From: Hoeflea_A sp965249925
GTDB taxonomy: Bacteria > Pseudomonadota > Alphaproteobacteria > Rhizobiales > Rhizobiaceae
Direction: 5' to 3'
Length of the DNA: 64,000 bases
Assembly (NCBI GenBank): GCA_965249925.1
Contig: OZ252260.1
Coordinates: forward strand, 248,001 to 312,000
Positions 16,118 to 24,897 of the stretch are shown here, in pieces (position 1 is the stretch's first letter; every line of letters begins with the position of its first letter). The position numbers and the translations under genes are program-made. The notes under the pieces were generated by a model. The model made no database searches. It saw only the letters and a list, made by a program, of their open reading frames with translations, and had not been told where the DNA came from.

Positions 16118-18241
16118 ATGGCAACAACTATTGATCCTGTTGATCCTACGGTACCGATAGTTCCTCAGCCGCCCATCACAGGCATCAACAACCCGCCATT
16201 CGGCACGGTGACGATCGCCGGCACCCCGACCCAGGGCGAGATCCTGACCGCCTCGAACACGTTGTCGGACGCGGACGGGCTCGGCGCGATCAGCTACCAG
16301 TGGCTGCGCGGCGGCACCCCCATCCCCGGCGCCACGGGCGCCACCTACACCCTCATCCAGGCAGACGTTGGCGCCGCAATCTCCGTCGTCGCCTCCTACA
16401 CCGACGGCGGCGGCACCCTCGAGCAGGTCACGTCCGCAGCGACAGCACCAATCGCCAACGTCAACGACCCGCCGGCCGGCACGGTGACGATCGCCGGCAC
16501 CCCGACCCAGGGCGAGATCCTGACCGCCTCGAACACGTTGTCGGACGCGGACGGGCTCGGTGCGATCAGCTACCAGTGGCTGCGCGGCGGCACCCCCATC
16601 CCCGGCGCCACGGGCGCCACCTACACCCTCATCCAGGCGGACGTTGGCGCCGCAATCTCCGTCGTCGCCTCCTACACCGACGGCGGCGGCACCCTCGAGC
16701 AGGTCACGTCCGCAGCGACAGCACCAATCGCCAACGTCAACGACCCGCCGGCCGACACGGTGACGATCGCCGGCACGCCGACCCAGGGCGAGATCCTGAC
16801 CGCCTCGAACACGTTGTCGGACGCGGACGGGCTCGGCGCGATCAACTACCAGTGGCTGCGCGGCGGCACCCCCATCCCCGGCGCCACGGGGGCCACCTAC
16901 ACCCTCATCCAGGCGGACGTCGGCGCCGCAGTCTCCGTCGTCGCCTCCTACACAGACGGCGGCGGCACCGTCGAGCAGGTCACGTCCGCGCCGACAGCGC
17001 AAATCGCCAACGTCAACGACCCGCCGGCCGGCGCGGTGATGATTACCGGCACCCCGACCCAGGGCGAGATCCTGACGGCCTCGAACATCCTGTCGGACGC
17101 GGACGGGCTCGGCGCGATCAACTACCAGTGGCTGCGCGGCGGCACCCCCATCCCCGGCGCCACGGGGGCCACCTACACCCTCATCCAGGCGGACGTCGGC
17201 GCCGAAATCTCCGTCGTCGCCTCCTACACCGACGGCGGCGGCACCGTCGAGCAGGTCACGTCCGCGCCGACAGCGCAAATCGCCAACGTCAACGACCCGC
17301 CGGCCGGCGCGGTGATGATTACCGGCACCCCGACCCAGGGCGAGATCCTGACGGCCTCGAACACCCTGTCGGACGCGGACGGGCTCGGCGCGATCGGCTA
17401 CCAGTGGCTGCGTGGCGGCACCCCCATCCCCGGCGCCACGGGCACCACCTACACCCTCGTCCAGGCGGACGTTGGCGCCGAAATCTCCGTCGTCGCCTCC
17501 TATATCGACGGCGGCGGCACCCTTGAGCAGGTCACGTCCGCACTAACAGCCGTTGTGGACAAGGCGAATACTCCTCCCATGTCGCTCCTCCCGGATGAGA
17601 TCTTCGTGTTGGAAGGAGAGACAGCGATCATCGACGTGAATGCGACTGATGACAACGATAACGAGGGCGATGGCCTGAACTACGAGATCACCGGCGGGGC
17701 GGACGCCGCGCGGTTTTCGATCAACGCGCAAACTGGCGTCTTAAGCTTCAATGAGGCGCCCGACTTCGAGAACCCCGCTGATGTCGGCGGAGACAACGCC
17801 TACGAGGTCGAGGTCGCAGTGACCGATAGCGGCGGGTTGACCGAAAAAAAGACGCTGACGGTAACCGTCACCGATGACGAGACAGACAACCCGCCTGCAA
17901 ACGTATCCGTAGCTATGCTTTTCGATCTCGGACGTATCAAAATCATGAGCTTCGAGTACGCACTCGAACCCGATGACGGAGAAGATGTCACTCGGTGGGA
18001 AATCGAATTCAATACATCGGAGGGAGCTGTTCTTTTTGCAAAAGAGACAGGATATTTCAGTTTTACAGAGTTCGACTGGCAGACAAACACCCTGTCGGAC
18101 AACAGTCGTTTCTTCGGCCCCAAGCTGTCGCCATATGACGATATAGACGGCATTGTCGTGGTGCTCGGGGTCAATGCCACCCCGGAAGACCTCGCCCTCG
18201 ACTTTACGCCTCTGGATGGCACAGCAGCCGACTTATTTTAA
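16118..18241 (+). CDS. Large tandem-repeat, cadherin-like surface/secreted protein
   Basis: 707 residues from ATG 16118. After a proline-rich start come five Ig-like repeats of 92 residues (motifs TPTQGEILTASN, LSDADGLGAI, YQWLRGGTPIPGATG, YTLIQADVGA, VASYTDGGGT, NVNDPPA), the kind found in large RTX/type I-secreted adhesins. A cadherin-like domain follows (about 480-600: GETAIIDVNATDDNDNEGDG, GVLSFNEAPDFENP, VTDSGGL), then an unrelated tail ending in DLF. There is no N-terminal signal peptide, consistent with type I secretion through a C-terminal signal, but no transporter is near. Acidic residues suggest calcium binding. Confidence 0.82.
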   Translation: MATTIDPVDPTVPIVPQPPITGINNPPFGTVTIAGTPTQGEILTASNTLSDADGLGAISYQWLRGGTPIPGATGATYTLIQADVGAAISVVASYTDGGGTLEQVTSAATAPIANVNDPPAGTVTIAGTPTQGEILTASNTLSDADGLGAISYQWLRGGTPIPGATGATYTLIQADVGAAISVVASYTDGGGTLEQVTSAATAPIANVNDPPADTVTIAGTPTQGEILTASNTLSDADGLGAINYQWLRGGTPIPGATGATYTLIQADVGAAVSVVASYTDGGGTVEQVTSAPTAQIANVNDPPAGAVMITGTPTQGEILTASNILSDADGLGAINYQWLRGGTPIPGATGATYTLIQADVGAEISVVASYTDGGGTVEQVTSAPTAQIANVNDPPAGAVMITGTPTQGEILTASNTLSDADGLGAIGYQWLRGGTPIPGATGTTYTLVQADVGAEISVVASYIDGGGTLEQVTSALTAVVDKANTPPMSLLPDEIFVLEGETAIIDVNATDDNDNEGDGLNYEITGGADAARFSINAQTGVLSFNEAPDFENPADVGGDNAYEVEVAVTDSGGLTEKKTLTVTVTDDETDNPPANVSVAMLFDLGRIKIMSFEYALEPDDGEDVTRWEIEFNTSEGAVLFAKETGYFSFTEFDWQTNTLSDNSRFFGPKLSPYDDIDGIVVVLGVNATPEDLALDFTPLDGTAADLF
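16205..17560 (+). repeat. Five tandem 276-bp repeats inside the adhesin-like gene
   Basis: Unit starts at 16205, 16481, 16757, 17033 and 17309, each exactly 276 bp (92 codons) except the last, which fades into the next domain near 17560. Units 1 and 2 are almost identical in DNA, as are 4 and 5; unit 3 is intermediate. Identity at silent positions shows recent duplication or gene conversion. Confidence 0.95.
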
Positions 18242-19111
18242 CGCAGGAACGTTTTTGTTCGCGCCCGGAAACACGTGTTGAAGTACCGAGGTAGAAGTGC
18301 CCTGAGACTGAAGAGCGCACCTTGCCTTCAATCTCGACGATGTCAGCCGCCGATCTTGCCGGCTGTTCCAATGTGGCGCTTTCAAGCACTCAAGTCTTCG
18401 GGTTTCCACTCGGTGCTGACAGTGCCGGATGATCAGATGGACAGCAGCCTACCCGTGCCAAACGTTGGCTCAGCGGACTTTTCTGCCGAAAGTGCCCGCC
18501 TTGATAGACGTTGAGCCGAACGGCCTGGCGCTGTCGCCGCCCACGCTTGGCGCGCGCAGCAACGAACTTCAGTGCGATATCGCTACCCTGGCTGCGCATA
18601 AGATAGGTCAGTGTCGACGTATTCGATCGTATGATCTGCACCGCCTTGACGATGGCCTTGCGTAGCAACACGGTTTGCTTGGTCAGTGTGCGCAGCACCT
18701 GCGTCCGGGATTTGACCGCCCGCCCGGTTTGCAACACGGTTCTGTACGATGCGCATCTTGCGTCTCCCGAGCGCCCCCAGGGCTTATTCATAGCGGATTA
18801 AGTTTCACGTGTCGGCCCACGGCGTGAGGAGCCCGGACATAGGTCCTCAAATGAATAGGCCCAAGGTGGCTGCCAGAGCCCGATTTTGACCTTTTAAATT
18901 GGGTTTGGCTATGAAAAATTTTTCGGCCGCAGTCGAATTCTTGTCCGTTTATCACCCACCCACTGGCCTCAATATTCTCAATGGGCTGTGGCATCATCAA
19001 ACTAGATTTTTCTGCCGATACCACTGCAGTTCCATCTTTACTTTTCGGCAAAATCCGCCACTCCAGCTCTGCTTCGTGGAAGCACCAAACGTTAAAGTTT
19101 GGGCCACATAA
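18242..19111. other. 870-bp stretch without a supported gene
   Basis: No gene is recognised. A minus-strand open frame at 18390-18791 (133 codons, start near the sequence MNKPWGRSG) is basic and lacks any family resemblance; its codon pattern does not look like neighbouring genes. The stretch may be decayed DNA from the insertion of the island. AT content rises near 18880-18910. Confidence 0.4.
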
Positions 19112-21163
19112 TCAAGGTAACTGCCCCGGGCGATAGGACTGATCGGTAACAAAACACTGGACGACATCGCCTTCGGGCCAGCAAAAGATGCCAAGACTCC
19201 AGAATAGCCGTTCGACATGCTGGCTAAGATTAGCAACTATCTCGAGGTTGAGAACGTCGTCAGAGCCGTAGCACGCGGCGAGATCGCGGCCGAACAAATC
19301 GATCCAACGGTCGAGGCCGCGCGTTTTCAGCCGTTCGGGAAGATCGCTTCCCATGAACAATTGATCCTCGGTAAGCCCATCGCGATGCCCCAGCCAGTCG
19401 GCGGCATGGCCGAGTACTGCCGACACGCATTCCAGAGAGCGGATCGCGGTATTGCCGATGTCACCACTCTCTGGGATACGGGCGCGCTCGTCAGCAATCT
19501 CTCGCTCTGTGAAGTCGAGGCTATCGATGACCAGATCGGCATAGTCTTGCCCCTGATCGGGATCGATGAATGCGGCCCGGCGCGCGCTCCAATAGGCAGC
19601 GGGTGCAGTAGCGACCGCGAGGTGGAGCTCCCGTCCCAAAGAGTCCTGCGTGAAGCTGCTGCCGCACGAGTTTGCATACAGCGTCGAATGTGCGACCTCC
19701 GCGAGCATCTTGACAAGCTGATATAGACCGGTTGCGCGTACCTTGGCATCGGGCGACAGCCACATTTCGGCGAGCCCGGCGGCGATGACGATATGTTTTT
19801 TTTGAGCGCCATCGCGGATGACCGTGACGGGTTTGATAACGCCAACACCATAGCCGAGTGCGCCGCTAGTGGCCGGAGGCAGCTCGGGATCGCCACGATC
19901 GACCGCCGCCAGTGCTCCATGATAGTCGACCGCGAGGGTGAACCCGTCGAGTTCATGAAGTGGAAGGTTGCGGGCAAGTGCACCCACCACGCCGCGCAGC
20001 ACATCGCTAATTTCCTTGGCGAGAACCTCATCGCCGAAGTCGGCGGTTCGAACGCTGAACGAGATTTCCTGCTGCTCAAACGCAAGGGGTTCGGCGGAGG
20101 CAATCTGCATATCGGACGTCGACCGGATCTCTTCAATTTTGTGCACTGCCGCCGAGACCTTTTCCTGGATCGTATTGAACACCGCGGATCCAATGAGAGC
20201 GTTTAGGTTGTCCTCATCAAATGACCTCCCGCTGACGAAGAAAGCTTGGCAACTTGCTGCGGCCTGCTGGTTGAAACTTCCAAGGTTGACCGGAGCGCTG
20301 CCAGCTACGCGTCCGACCAGAACCCGATCCGACGAGACTGGCATGACCACGGCGCTAGCATCGGCGGCCCTGGTAAAAAGCATCGGTGTAAGCGAGACGT
20401 CGTCTCCGCGAGCAAGGGCGACCGCATCAGGCAAGATGAGATCTACGCCGGCCTCAACCGTCCATTCGAAATCGGCGAGCGCAGTCACCCAGCCTTTGCT
20501 CTCAGGTGTGGCTGCCAAGATTGAATTGTGAGCGTCGCGCACCATTTCTGCGAGACCGTTAACCAGCTGCGGAAAACTTGGGCCGAACATTGTAACCGCA
20601 TGCTCGATGAGTTGTTCACCATGCTCGCGCAGTTCGAAGGAGGCAAATCGTTCGGAAAAAGCTGCGGGAATGCCAGCCAGCTCCTGCTCCACGCGGGCTC
20701 TTTCGCGGATCTTGTCTGTTACAGATGACGCTAGCGTCGGCTTGGTGACGCCGATCATCCCACCCAGCCTCACAGGATTAGAAAACAGGGATTCGATTTC
20801 GTTGGTTATGCTGGTCATCCCGGTAGAGATGACTCGGCGCAGATGAGCAGTCCGCATGACCAGATGAACGACGGTGCGGGCTGCCTCCCCGGGGTCGATG
20901 GAACTGCCAAGCGCGTCCTGTCTCAGCGCCCCGACACTGGCGCTGAGATCGAGTTCAAGATCTGTAATCGCGTCGTCGAGGGTCGGAGTGCCATCAAGCG
21001 ACTTCCGGGAATAGAACCAGTCTTCGACCCCGATGTCACGAGTACTGACCAGCCGGGCATCTGTGTCGCGACGGTGCAACCAAGTCCGCTTGGCCATATC
21101 TGACGGATCGCAAAAGCCGCTTTGCAGCAGTCGGGGAAGATAGTGTTGTCGCTTGCCTGCCAT
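19112..21163 (-). CDS. DUF4238-domain protein of the accessory island
   Basis: 683 residues. The N-terminus reads MAGKRQHYLPRLLQSGF, the diagnostic opening of DUF4238 (a KRQH-x-x-P motif), followed by WLHRRDTD and VEDWFYSR and a mostly helical region (to about 270). The rest is unassigned; a stretch around residue 500 (KMLAEVAHSTLY) is the only conspicuous histidine-rich helix. DUF4238 proteins have no defined activity and are often found in accessory DNA near mobile or defence genes. AGGTGG precedes the ATG. Divergent from a membrane protein gene at 21661, with a broken ORF between. Larger than most family members, so a second domain is likely. Confidence 0.7.
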   Translation of the reverse strand: MAGKRQHYLPRLLQSGFCDPSDMAKRTWLHRRDTDARLVSTRDIGVEDWFYSRKSLDGTPTLDDAITDLELDLSASVGALRQDALGSSIDPGEAARTVVHLVMRTAHLRRVISTGMTSITNEIESLFSNPVRLGGMIGVTKPTLASSVTDKIRERARVEQELAGIPAAFSERFASFELREHGEQLIEHAVTMFGPSFPQLVNGLAEMVRDAHNSILAATPESKGWVTALADFEWTVEAGVDLILPDAVALARGDDVSLTPMLFTRAADASAVVMPVSSDRVLVGRVAGSAPVNLGSFNQQAAASCQAFFVSGRSFDEDNLNALIGSAVFNTIQEKVSAAVHKIEEIRSTSDMQIASAEPLAFEQQEISFSVRTADFGDEVLAKEISDVLRGVVGALARNLPLHELDGFTLAVDYHGALAAVDRGDPELPPATSGALGYGVGVIKPVTVIRDGAQKKHIVIAAGLAEMWLSPDAKVRATGLYQLVKMLAEVAHSTLYANSCGSSFTQDSLGRELHLAVATAPAAYWSARRAAFIDPDQGQDYADLVIDSLDFTEREIADERARIPESGDIGNTAIRSLECVSAVLGHAADWLGHRDGLTEDQLFMGSDLPERLKTRGLDRWIDLFGRDLAACYGSDDVLNLEIVANLSQHVERLFWSLGIFCWPEGDVVQCFVTDQSYRPGQLP

Positions 21164-21217
21164 TGCACCACCTATTCTTGTATTACCGAGTTAGCATCGC
21201 CAAATCGCACTCCTCGT

Positions 21218-21583
21218 TTAGTCATCTATACAATATATGGACGATTGGTTCGCGTCAAAACCAATATATAGTGCCACGGTCAAGATTTCCGCCGCGGCTT
21301 GGTTGGATGCCATTACCGTTTTCGGCGGCGCTAGCCCGTGGTTGAGGTAGTCGATCGTGCCTAGGGCGATCCAGGCAAAATCGCCAGCCCGCTCGGCCCG
21401 CAGCTTGTCGGGCAACGCCTAGACGACCTGGTCGCGCCGGCCCGTGATTATATGACCGATGCTGTCGCCACCTATGGCGGCCATCGACCCGAGGCAGTCG
21501 GCGCACCAGATCTCTACAGCACCAGCGCCCAGAACCATCAGACCAATCGCCGGCTCAGTCGTGCCGGCACCAGACTCAGACAT
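21218..21583 (-). pseudogene. Small ORF interrupted by an in-frame TAG
   Basis: The frame starting at ATG 21583 (MSESGAGTTEP) reads 54 residues to TAG at 21421-21419 and then continues open in the same frame for about 67 more residues (ALPDKLRAERAGDFAWIALG...) to 21218. The amino-acid texture is continuous across the stop, and one base change (TAG from GAG or CAG) explains it. Product unknown. A sequencing error or recoding are alternatives. Sits between two divergent island genes. Confidence 0.45.
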
Positions 21584-21660
21584 ACAACGGCCCCAAACCA
21601 CCTGTTGAAAGCACGTTTGTACCGGTTTTGATCAAACACGGCACAAGCTAATGTTGTAGG

Positions 21661-22710
21661 ATGCGAGATACGAAACAGACGGAGGATGAAGATAAGCCGG
21701 TCGGGAACGGCCCCGACCCGGGCGAGCAGCATTGGTTCCAGATGACGACGAATGTCGGCATCGGAGCGTTCATCTTACTCGCTATCGCTGCGTTCCTGGT
21801 TCTTGCACAGATCCAAGCAGACGACCCGGATGCGGAAGCCTATGTGCGCTTCTTTGCTTCTGTAAGCGTAATCCTGATCGCACTGGTGACCTTTTTTACC
21901 ATTGTGTGGCGGGCCAAGATCACTGAACGACAGGCCGATCAACATTTGGAGCAAGTCAAAATCGCCCAAGCGCAGATTAGTGCCGCTGAAGATATCAACC
22001 TCGCCGACAGCCTCCGAAAGGAGGCAGAACTTCTGGCCGAAAACGATAGTCCTGCCAAGCAAATGGCTGGTATTGTAAGTCTCGAGGTTGTTGCAACAAA
22101 TCCGAGTCAAAAATACGCGATTCATGCCATGAATATTCTGGCGGATTATCTGCAAAGCAACTTTGCCGAAAGCCATGATGGCGAACTCTGCCAAGCCGCT
22201 GTCAATGCTTTGGGACGAGCCGCAAAAACGCCATCTGCAATCGGGCAACCGTACAGGGCGGCTGACCGCCAAATGGTCTTCACCACCGACCGACCAACGA
22301 CAAACTGGCGCGCTGTTATCGGAGTGCGACGAGTAACTTACATTGGGGGTAGCTTCGAACAAATTGGATGGAATTGGTACGGAGAGTTTCGGCCCTTGGA
22401 GAATGTAGAAGTTTTCATGAACAACGTATCGTTCGTTGGGTGTAAAATAAGCAAAAATCACATCTCGGAGAGCTGTCTTTATCAAAGATGCCGGGTAGTT
22501 CGTGTATTTATTAACAATATTTCGCGAAACAACATTTTTAAAAATTGCAATTTTTCTAAGTCCGAGATCAAAGTTGGTAAGGTCGAATTTCCAGATTTGC
22601 GAAGCGGAGGGAACTACTATGTTCGAGGGCAACCGCCGCAATCCGATGCGGATGTCGATTGGCGAGAAGTGTTGATTGAGGCCGACCCCCACCATCCCAG
22701 CCGTCCTTAA
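21661..22710 (+). CDS. Two-TM membrane protein with C-terminal repeat-rich cytoplasmic domain
   Basis: 349 residues. Two transmembrane helices (about 32-50 and 61-82) are followed by a helical, glutamine-rich linker (KITERQADQHLEQVKIAQAQ), a helical middle and a C-terminal part with many N, F, C and S (FMNNVSFVGCKISKN, NNIFKNCNFSKSEI) that looks like a degenerate pentapeptide-repeat beta-helix. The 3' part (about 22400-22620) is much richer in A and T than the surroundings, a sign of foreign origin. Similar layouts occur in accessory-region proteins of unknown role. Divergent from the DUF4238 gene. Confidence 0.72.
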   Translation: MRDTKQTEDEDKPVGNGPDPGEQHWFQMTTNVGIGAFILLAIAAFLVLAQIQADDPDAEAYVRFFASVSVILIALVTFFTIVWRAKITERQADQHLEQVKIAQAQISAAEDINLADSLRKEAELLAENDSPAKQMAGIVSLEVVATNPSQKYAIHAMNILADYLQSNFAESHDGELCQAAVNALGRAAKTPSAIGQPYRAADRQMVFTTDRPTTNWRAVIGVRRVTYIGGSFEQIGWNWYGEFRPLENVEVFMNNVSFVGCKISKNHISESCLYQRCRVVRVFINNISRNNIFKNCNFSKSEIKVGKVEFPDLRSGGNYYVRGQPPQSDADVDWREVLIEADPHHPSRP

Positions 22711-23200
22711 AAATGAACCACTCTGGCATGTCTAGCGCAATAGGCGCTCTCCGGACCCCGTGAGCCGCAGCCCCGTGTGTCCGGGTCCGAACTGTCACAA
22801 AAGCCTCTGATAGGGATCCTGCAGCGGCTTACGGCCGTCAACCCATCGAAAAACGGCACACCGTTACCGAAGGGTTGCGTTTCCGGAACCGGCTGCGGCG
22901 CGCGGTCAGATCGGACGCAGCCGGAGGGGCTTCTTGGCCGCCTCTGGATTGCGTCCCTGCTTGTTCACGCCCAGCGGCCGGTGCCCGTTGTTCTGTGGCA
23001 GCGTCGGGCCAAGCCGTATCACTTTATCGATAACCGCGCTGGGTGGTCGGCCGAGGATGCTGCTGCGCCGAGACAACCGTCTGCTTGGGCACGGATGTTC
23101 GAACAGCCTCGTGATCCGGCGTGCGCATTGACGCGTGTTGTGAAAATTGCATAGACAAATATTCTGAAGACCGTCCGAAGCGTATCGCCCAGTTAATGGA
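22711..23200. other. 490-bp stretch without a supported gene
   Basis: Open frames exist on both strands (for example 22777-23154 plus and 22906-23307 minus) but none has a ribosome site, recognisable domain or natural composition, and the minus one runs into ymdB. Nothing else is seen; probably decayed DNA at the right edge of the island. Confidence 0.4.
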
Positions 23201-23612
23201 TTAGATCCGACTAAAACTCGGTATGACCTGCTCCAGGCGCGGCCCGATACGCAGTGGCATGATGCGTTCGGCCAATCCGCTGGAATCGGAGATTTCAACC
23301 GCGACACCGCACAGTGTCGCCGGACCGTTCGCCGCCTCGAAGCGTCCTTTAGGGATCTTCCTCACGAAGCGGTTGATGGGCTCTTCCTTGTCCATACCGA
23401 TGGAGGAATCGTAGTCGCCGCACATGCCGACGTCGGAGATATAGGCTGTACCGCCTGACAGGATCTGATGGTCGGCGGTTGGAACATGCGTGTGGGTGCC
23501 GGCCACCAGGCTGACGCGGCCGTCGACGAAATGACCGAAACACTGTTTTTCGCTGGTCGCCTCGGCGTGAAAATCGATGACGATCACATCCGCCTGTTCA
23601 CCCAGAGGGCAG
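23201..23612 (-). repeat. Right boundary copy of the duplicated ymdB 3' end
   Basis: Direct repeat partner of 14650-15055, in the same orientation. Long runs are identical (for instance the stretch around 23345-23440 against 14780-14877), while the outer 130 bp differ at many positions. The two copies enclose about 8.1 kb of accessory DNA. Confidence 0.85.
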
Positions 23613-24028
23613 GCGGCAAGCTGTTGTTCGACGGTCTTGAACGGATCGTCAAGGTCCGGATGCATGAAGATGCGGCCCATGATGTTGGCCACCAGCACCC
23701 GTGCGCCGTTGCGCGCCACGAACAGGCCGGAGCCGTTGCCCGGGGTTCCGGCGGGATAATTGGCCGGACGGATGAAGCGGTCCTGGTGATCGGCGAAATC
23801 AAGCGCCTCGCGCTGGTCCCAGACATGGTTGCCGGTGGTCACCACGTCGGCACCGCTTTCCAGCGTCTTCAGGAAAATCTCCTCGGTGATGCCGAAGCCG
23901 CCGGCAGCGTTTTCGCCGTTGACGACGACGAAATCGAATTTGTAGTCGGCAATCAGGCCAGGGAGTTTCTCCCAGACCGCGGTACGGCCGGTTCGTCCCA
24001 CCAGGTCGCCAAGGAAAAGCAGCCTCAT
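23201..24028 (-). CDS. ymdB: YmdB-family metallophosphoesterase (TIGR00282)
   Basis: 275 residues from ATG 24028 (MRLLFLGDLVGRTGR). Metal-binding positions typical of the family are present: GD-V-G-R-G near the start, VVNGENAAGGFG, TTGNHVWDQ, FHAEATSEK and VAGTHTHVPTAD. Dinuclear-metal 2',3'-cyclic nucleotide phosphodiesterase by family precedent. The start is 2 bp after the cyclo-ligase stop. The 3' third duplicates the fragment at 14650, and its last residues (VIPSFSRI) differ from that copy, so this gene may be a chimera whose 3' end arrived with the island. Confidence 0.92.
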   Translation of the reverse strand: MRLLFLGDLVGRTGRTAVWEKLPGLIADYKFDFVVVNGENAAGGFGITEEIFLKTLESGADVVTTGNHVWDQREALDFADHQDRFIRPANYPAGTPGNGSGLFVARNGARVLVANIMGRIFMHPDLDDPFKTVEQQLAACPLGEQADVIVIDFHAEATSEKQCFGHFVDGRVSLVAGTHTHVPTADHQILSGGTAYISDVGMCGDYDSSIGMDKEEPINRFVRKIPKGRFEAANGPATLCGVAVEISDSSGLAERIMPLRIGPRLEQVIPSFSRI

Positions 24029-24029
24029 G

Positions 24030-24617
24030 CTACGATCCGTCGGTTGTCGTTTGATGTAGCCCGCTTTCGGTGAGGATAGCCGACAGCGGCACGTCATGCG
24101 TCTCGTTAGGTACCCGGTCAACCCGCTGCACGTCAAAGGCGACGCCGACGAGGTGCGGTGACCGGCCAGCGGCGCACAGCCGGGCGATCGCCCTGTCATA
24201 ATGGCCGGCACCGTAGCCCAGTCGCGCACCGCTCCGATCGAAGGCGGCAAGCGGCACCAGCATCATGTCCGGTTCAAGCACGGCGGCCTCCGGCCCAGGG
24301 CCGATCGTACCGAAGCCCGTGTCGATCAGGTCAGCGCCCCGCAGCAATTCGCGAAAGACGATGGTGATTCGGTCGACAACCACCGGAAGGCAGAGGCGTG
24401 CGCCTTTTTCACGCAACGCAAACATCAACGGACGCGCATCCACCTCCGAGCGGATCGGAAAGAAGCCGGACACGATGTCACCTGCAGCGACATCGATCGC
24501 CTGCGCGCCGATTTGGGCGATGGCCAGGCTCGCCTCGATGCGCGTCTCGACGCTCAGCCGGTCGCGGGCCGCGAGGGCGGTGCCGCGAATTGCCGCCTTC
24601 TGCGATTTCAGTGACAT
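24030..24617 (-). CDS. 5-formyltetrahydrofolate cyclo-ligase
   Basis: 195 residues from ATG 24617 (MSLKSQKAAIR); an earlier in-frame ATG at 24683 would enter the 6S RNA region. Family marks: KAAIRGTALAARDRLS near the N-terminus for nucleotide binding, FFPIRSEVDARPL, and the C-terminal LVPLAAFDRSGARLGYGAGHYDR. Converts 5-formyl-THF to 5,10-methenyl-THF with ATP. Gene order zapA - 6S RNA - this gene is shared across proteobacteria; ymdB follows directly. Confidence 0.93.
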   Translation of the reverse strand: MSLKSQKAAIRGTALAARDRLSVETRIEASLAIAQIGAQAIDVAAGDIVSGFFPIRSEVDARPLMFALREKGARLCLPVVVDRITIVFRELLRGADLIDTGFGTIGPGPEAAVLEPDMMLVPLAAFDRSGARLGYGAGHYDRAIARLCAAGRSPHLVGVAFDVQRVDRVPNETHDVPLSAILTESGLHQTTTDGS

Positions 24618-24699
24618 GGACAGGCTTTCGGGACAGACGTTCGGGACAGGCGTTCGGGCAAAACCATGAGCGATCCGCGGCATCCGGCGGAATGTGACG

Positions 24700-24850
24700 A
24701 TCCCGGGAACCTACAAAGTAGGTGGGCGCCGTGTGTAAAAACCCACGAGTCTAAACAGGGACAGCTCCCTTAGGATCGAATAAGGCCCCGGGGATTGTGT
24801 TTCCTACCGCGAAGCGCAGACCGCTGCGGGAATATAGGTGCGGGGCTGAC
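24700..24850 (-). ncRNA. ssrS: 6S RNA (approximate ends)
   Basis: The 280 bp between zapA and the cyclo-ligase is the conserved home of 6S RNA. The minus-strand sequence has a possible -10 element TATATT (24836-24831), an apical hairpin CCTTA...TAAGG, a long interrupted duplex and a 3' hairpin CCTAC-TTT-GTAGG followed by TTCCCGGG. This fits the long rod-with-bubble shape by which 6S binds sigma-70 RNA polymerase. A TTGACA at 24901-24896 overlapping the zapA stop may be part of an upstream promoter. Ends are estimates. Confidence 0.62.
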
Positions 24851-24897
24851 AAAGCGCCAGTGGAAAGTTGGCGCCGGTGAGAACCCGCCCTATCCTG

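Noticed and set aside
16097..17526. Long open frames opposite to or out of frame with the adhesin-like gene
   Set aside because: They are arginine/histidine-rich or glycine-rich shadows of the GC-rich repeats, with no ribosome site and no domain.
18390..18791. 133-codon minus-strand open frame
   Set aside because: Basic, low-similarity composition, no ribosome site or family; not supported as a gene.
22777..23154. Open frames on both strands in the right part of the island as transposase remnants
   Set aside because: No transposase motif (DDE, HUH or tyrosine recombinase) could be read; left unassigned.
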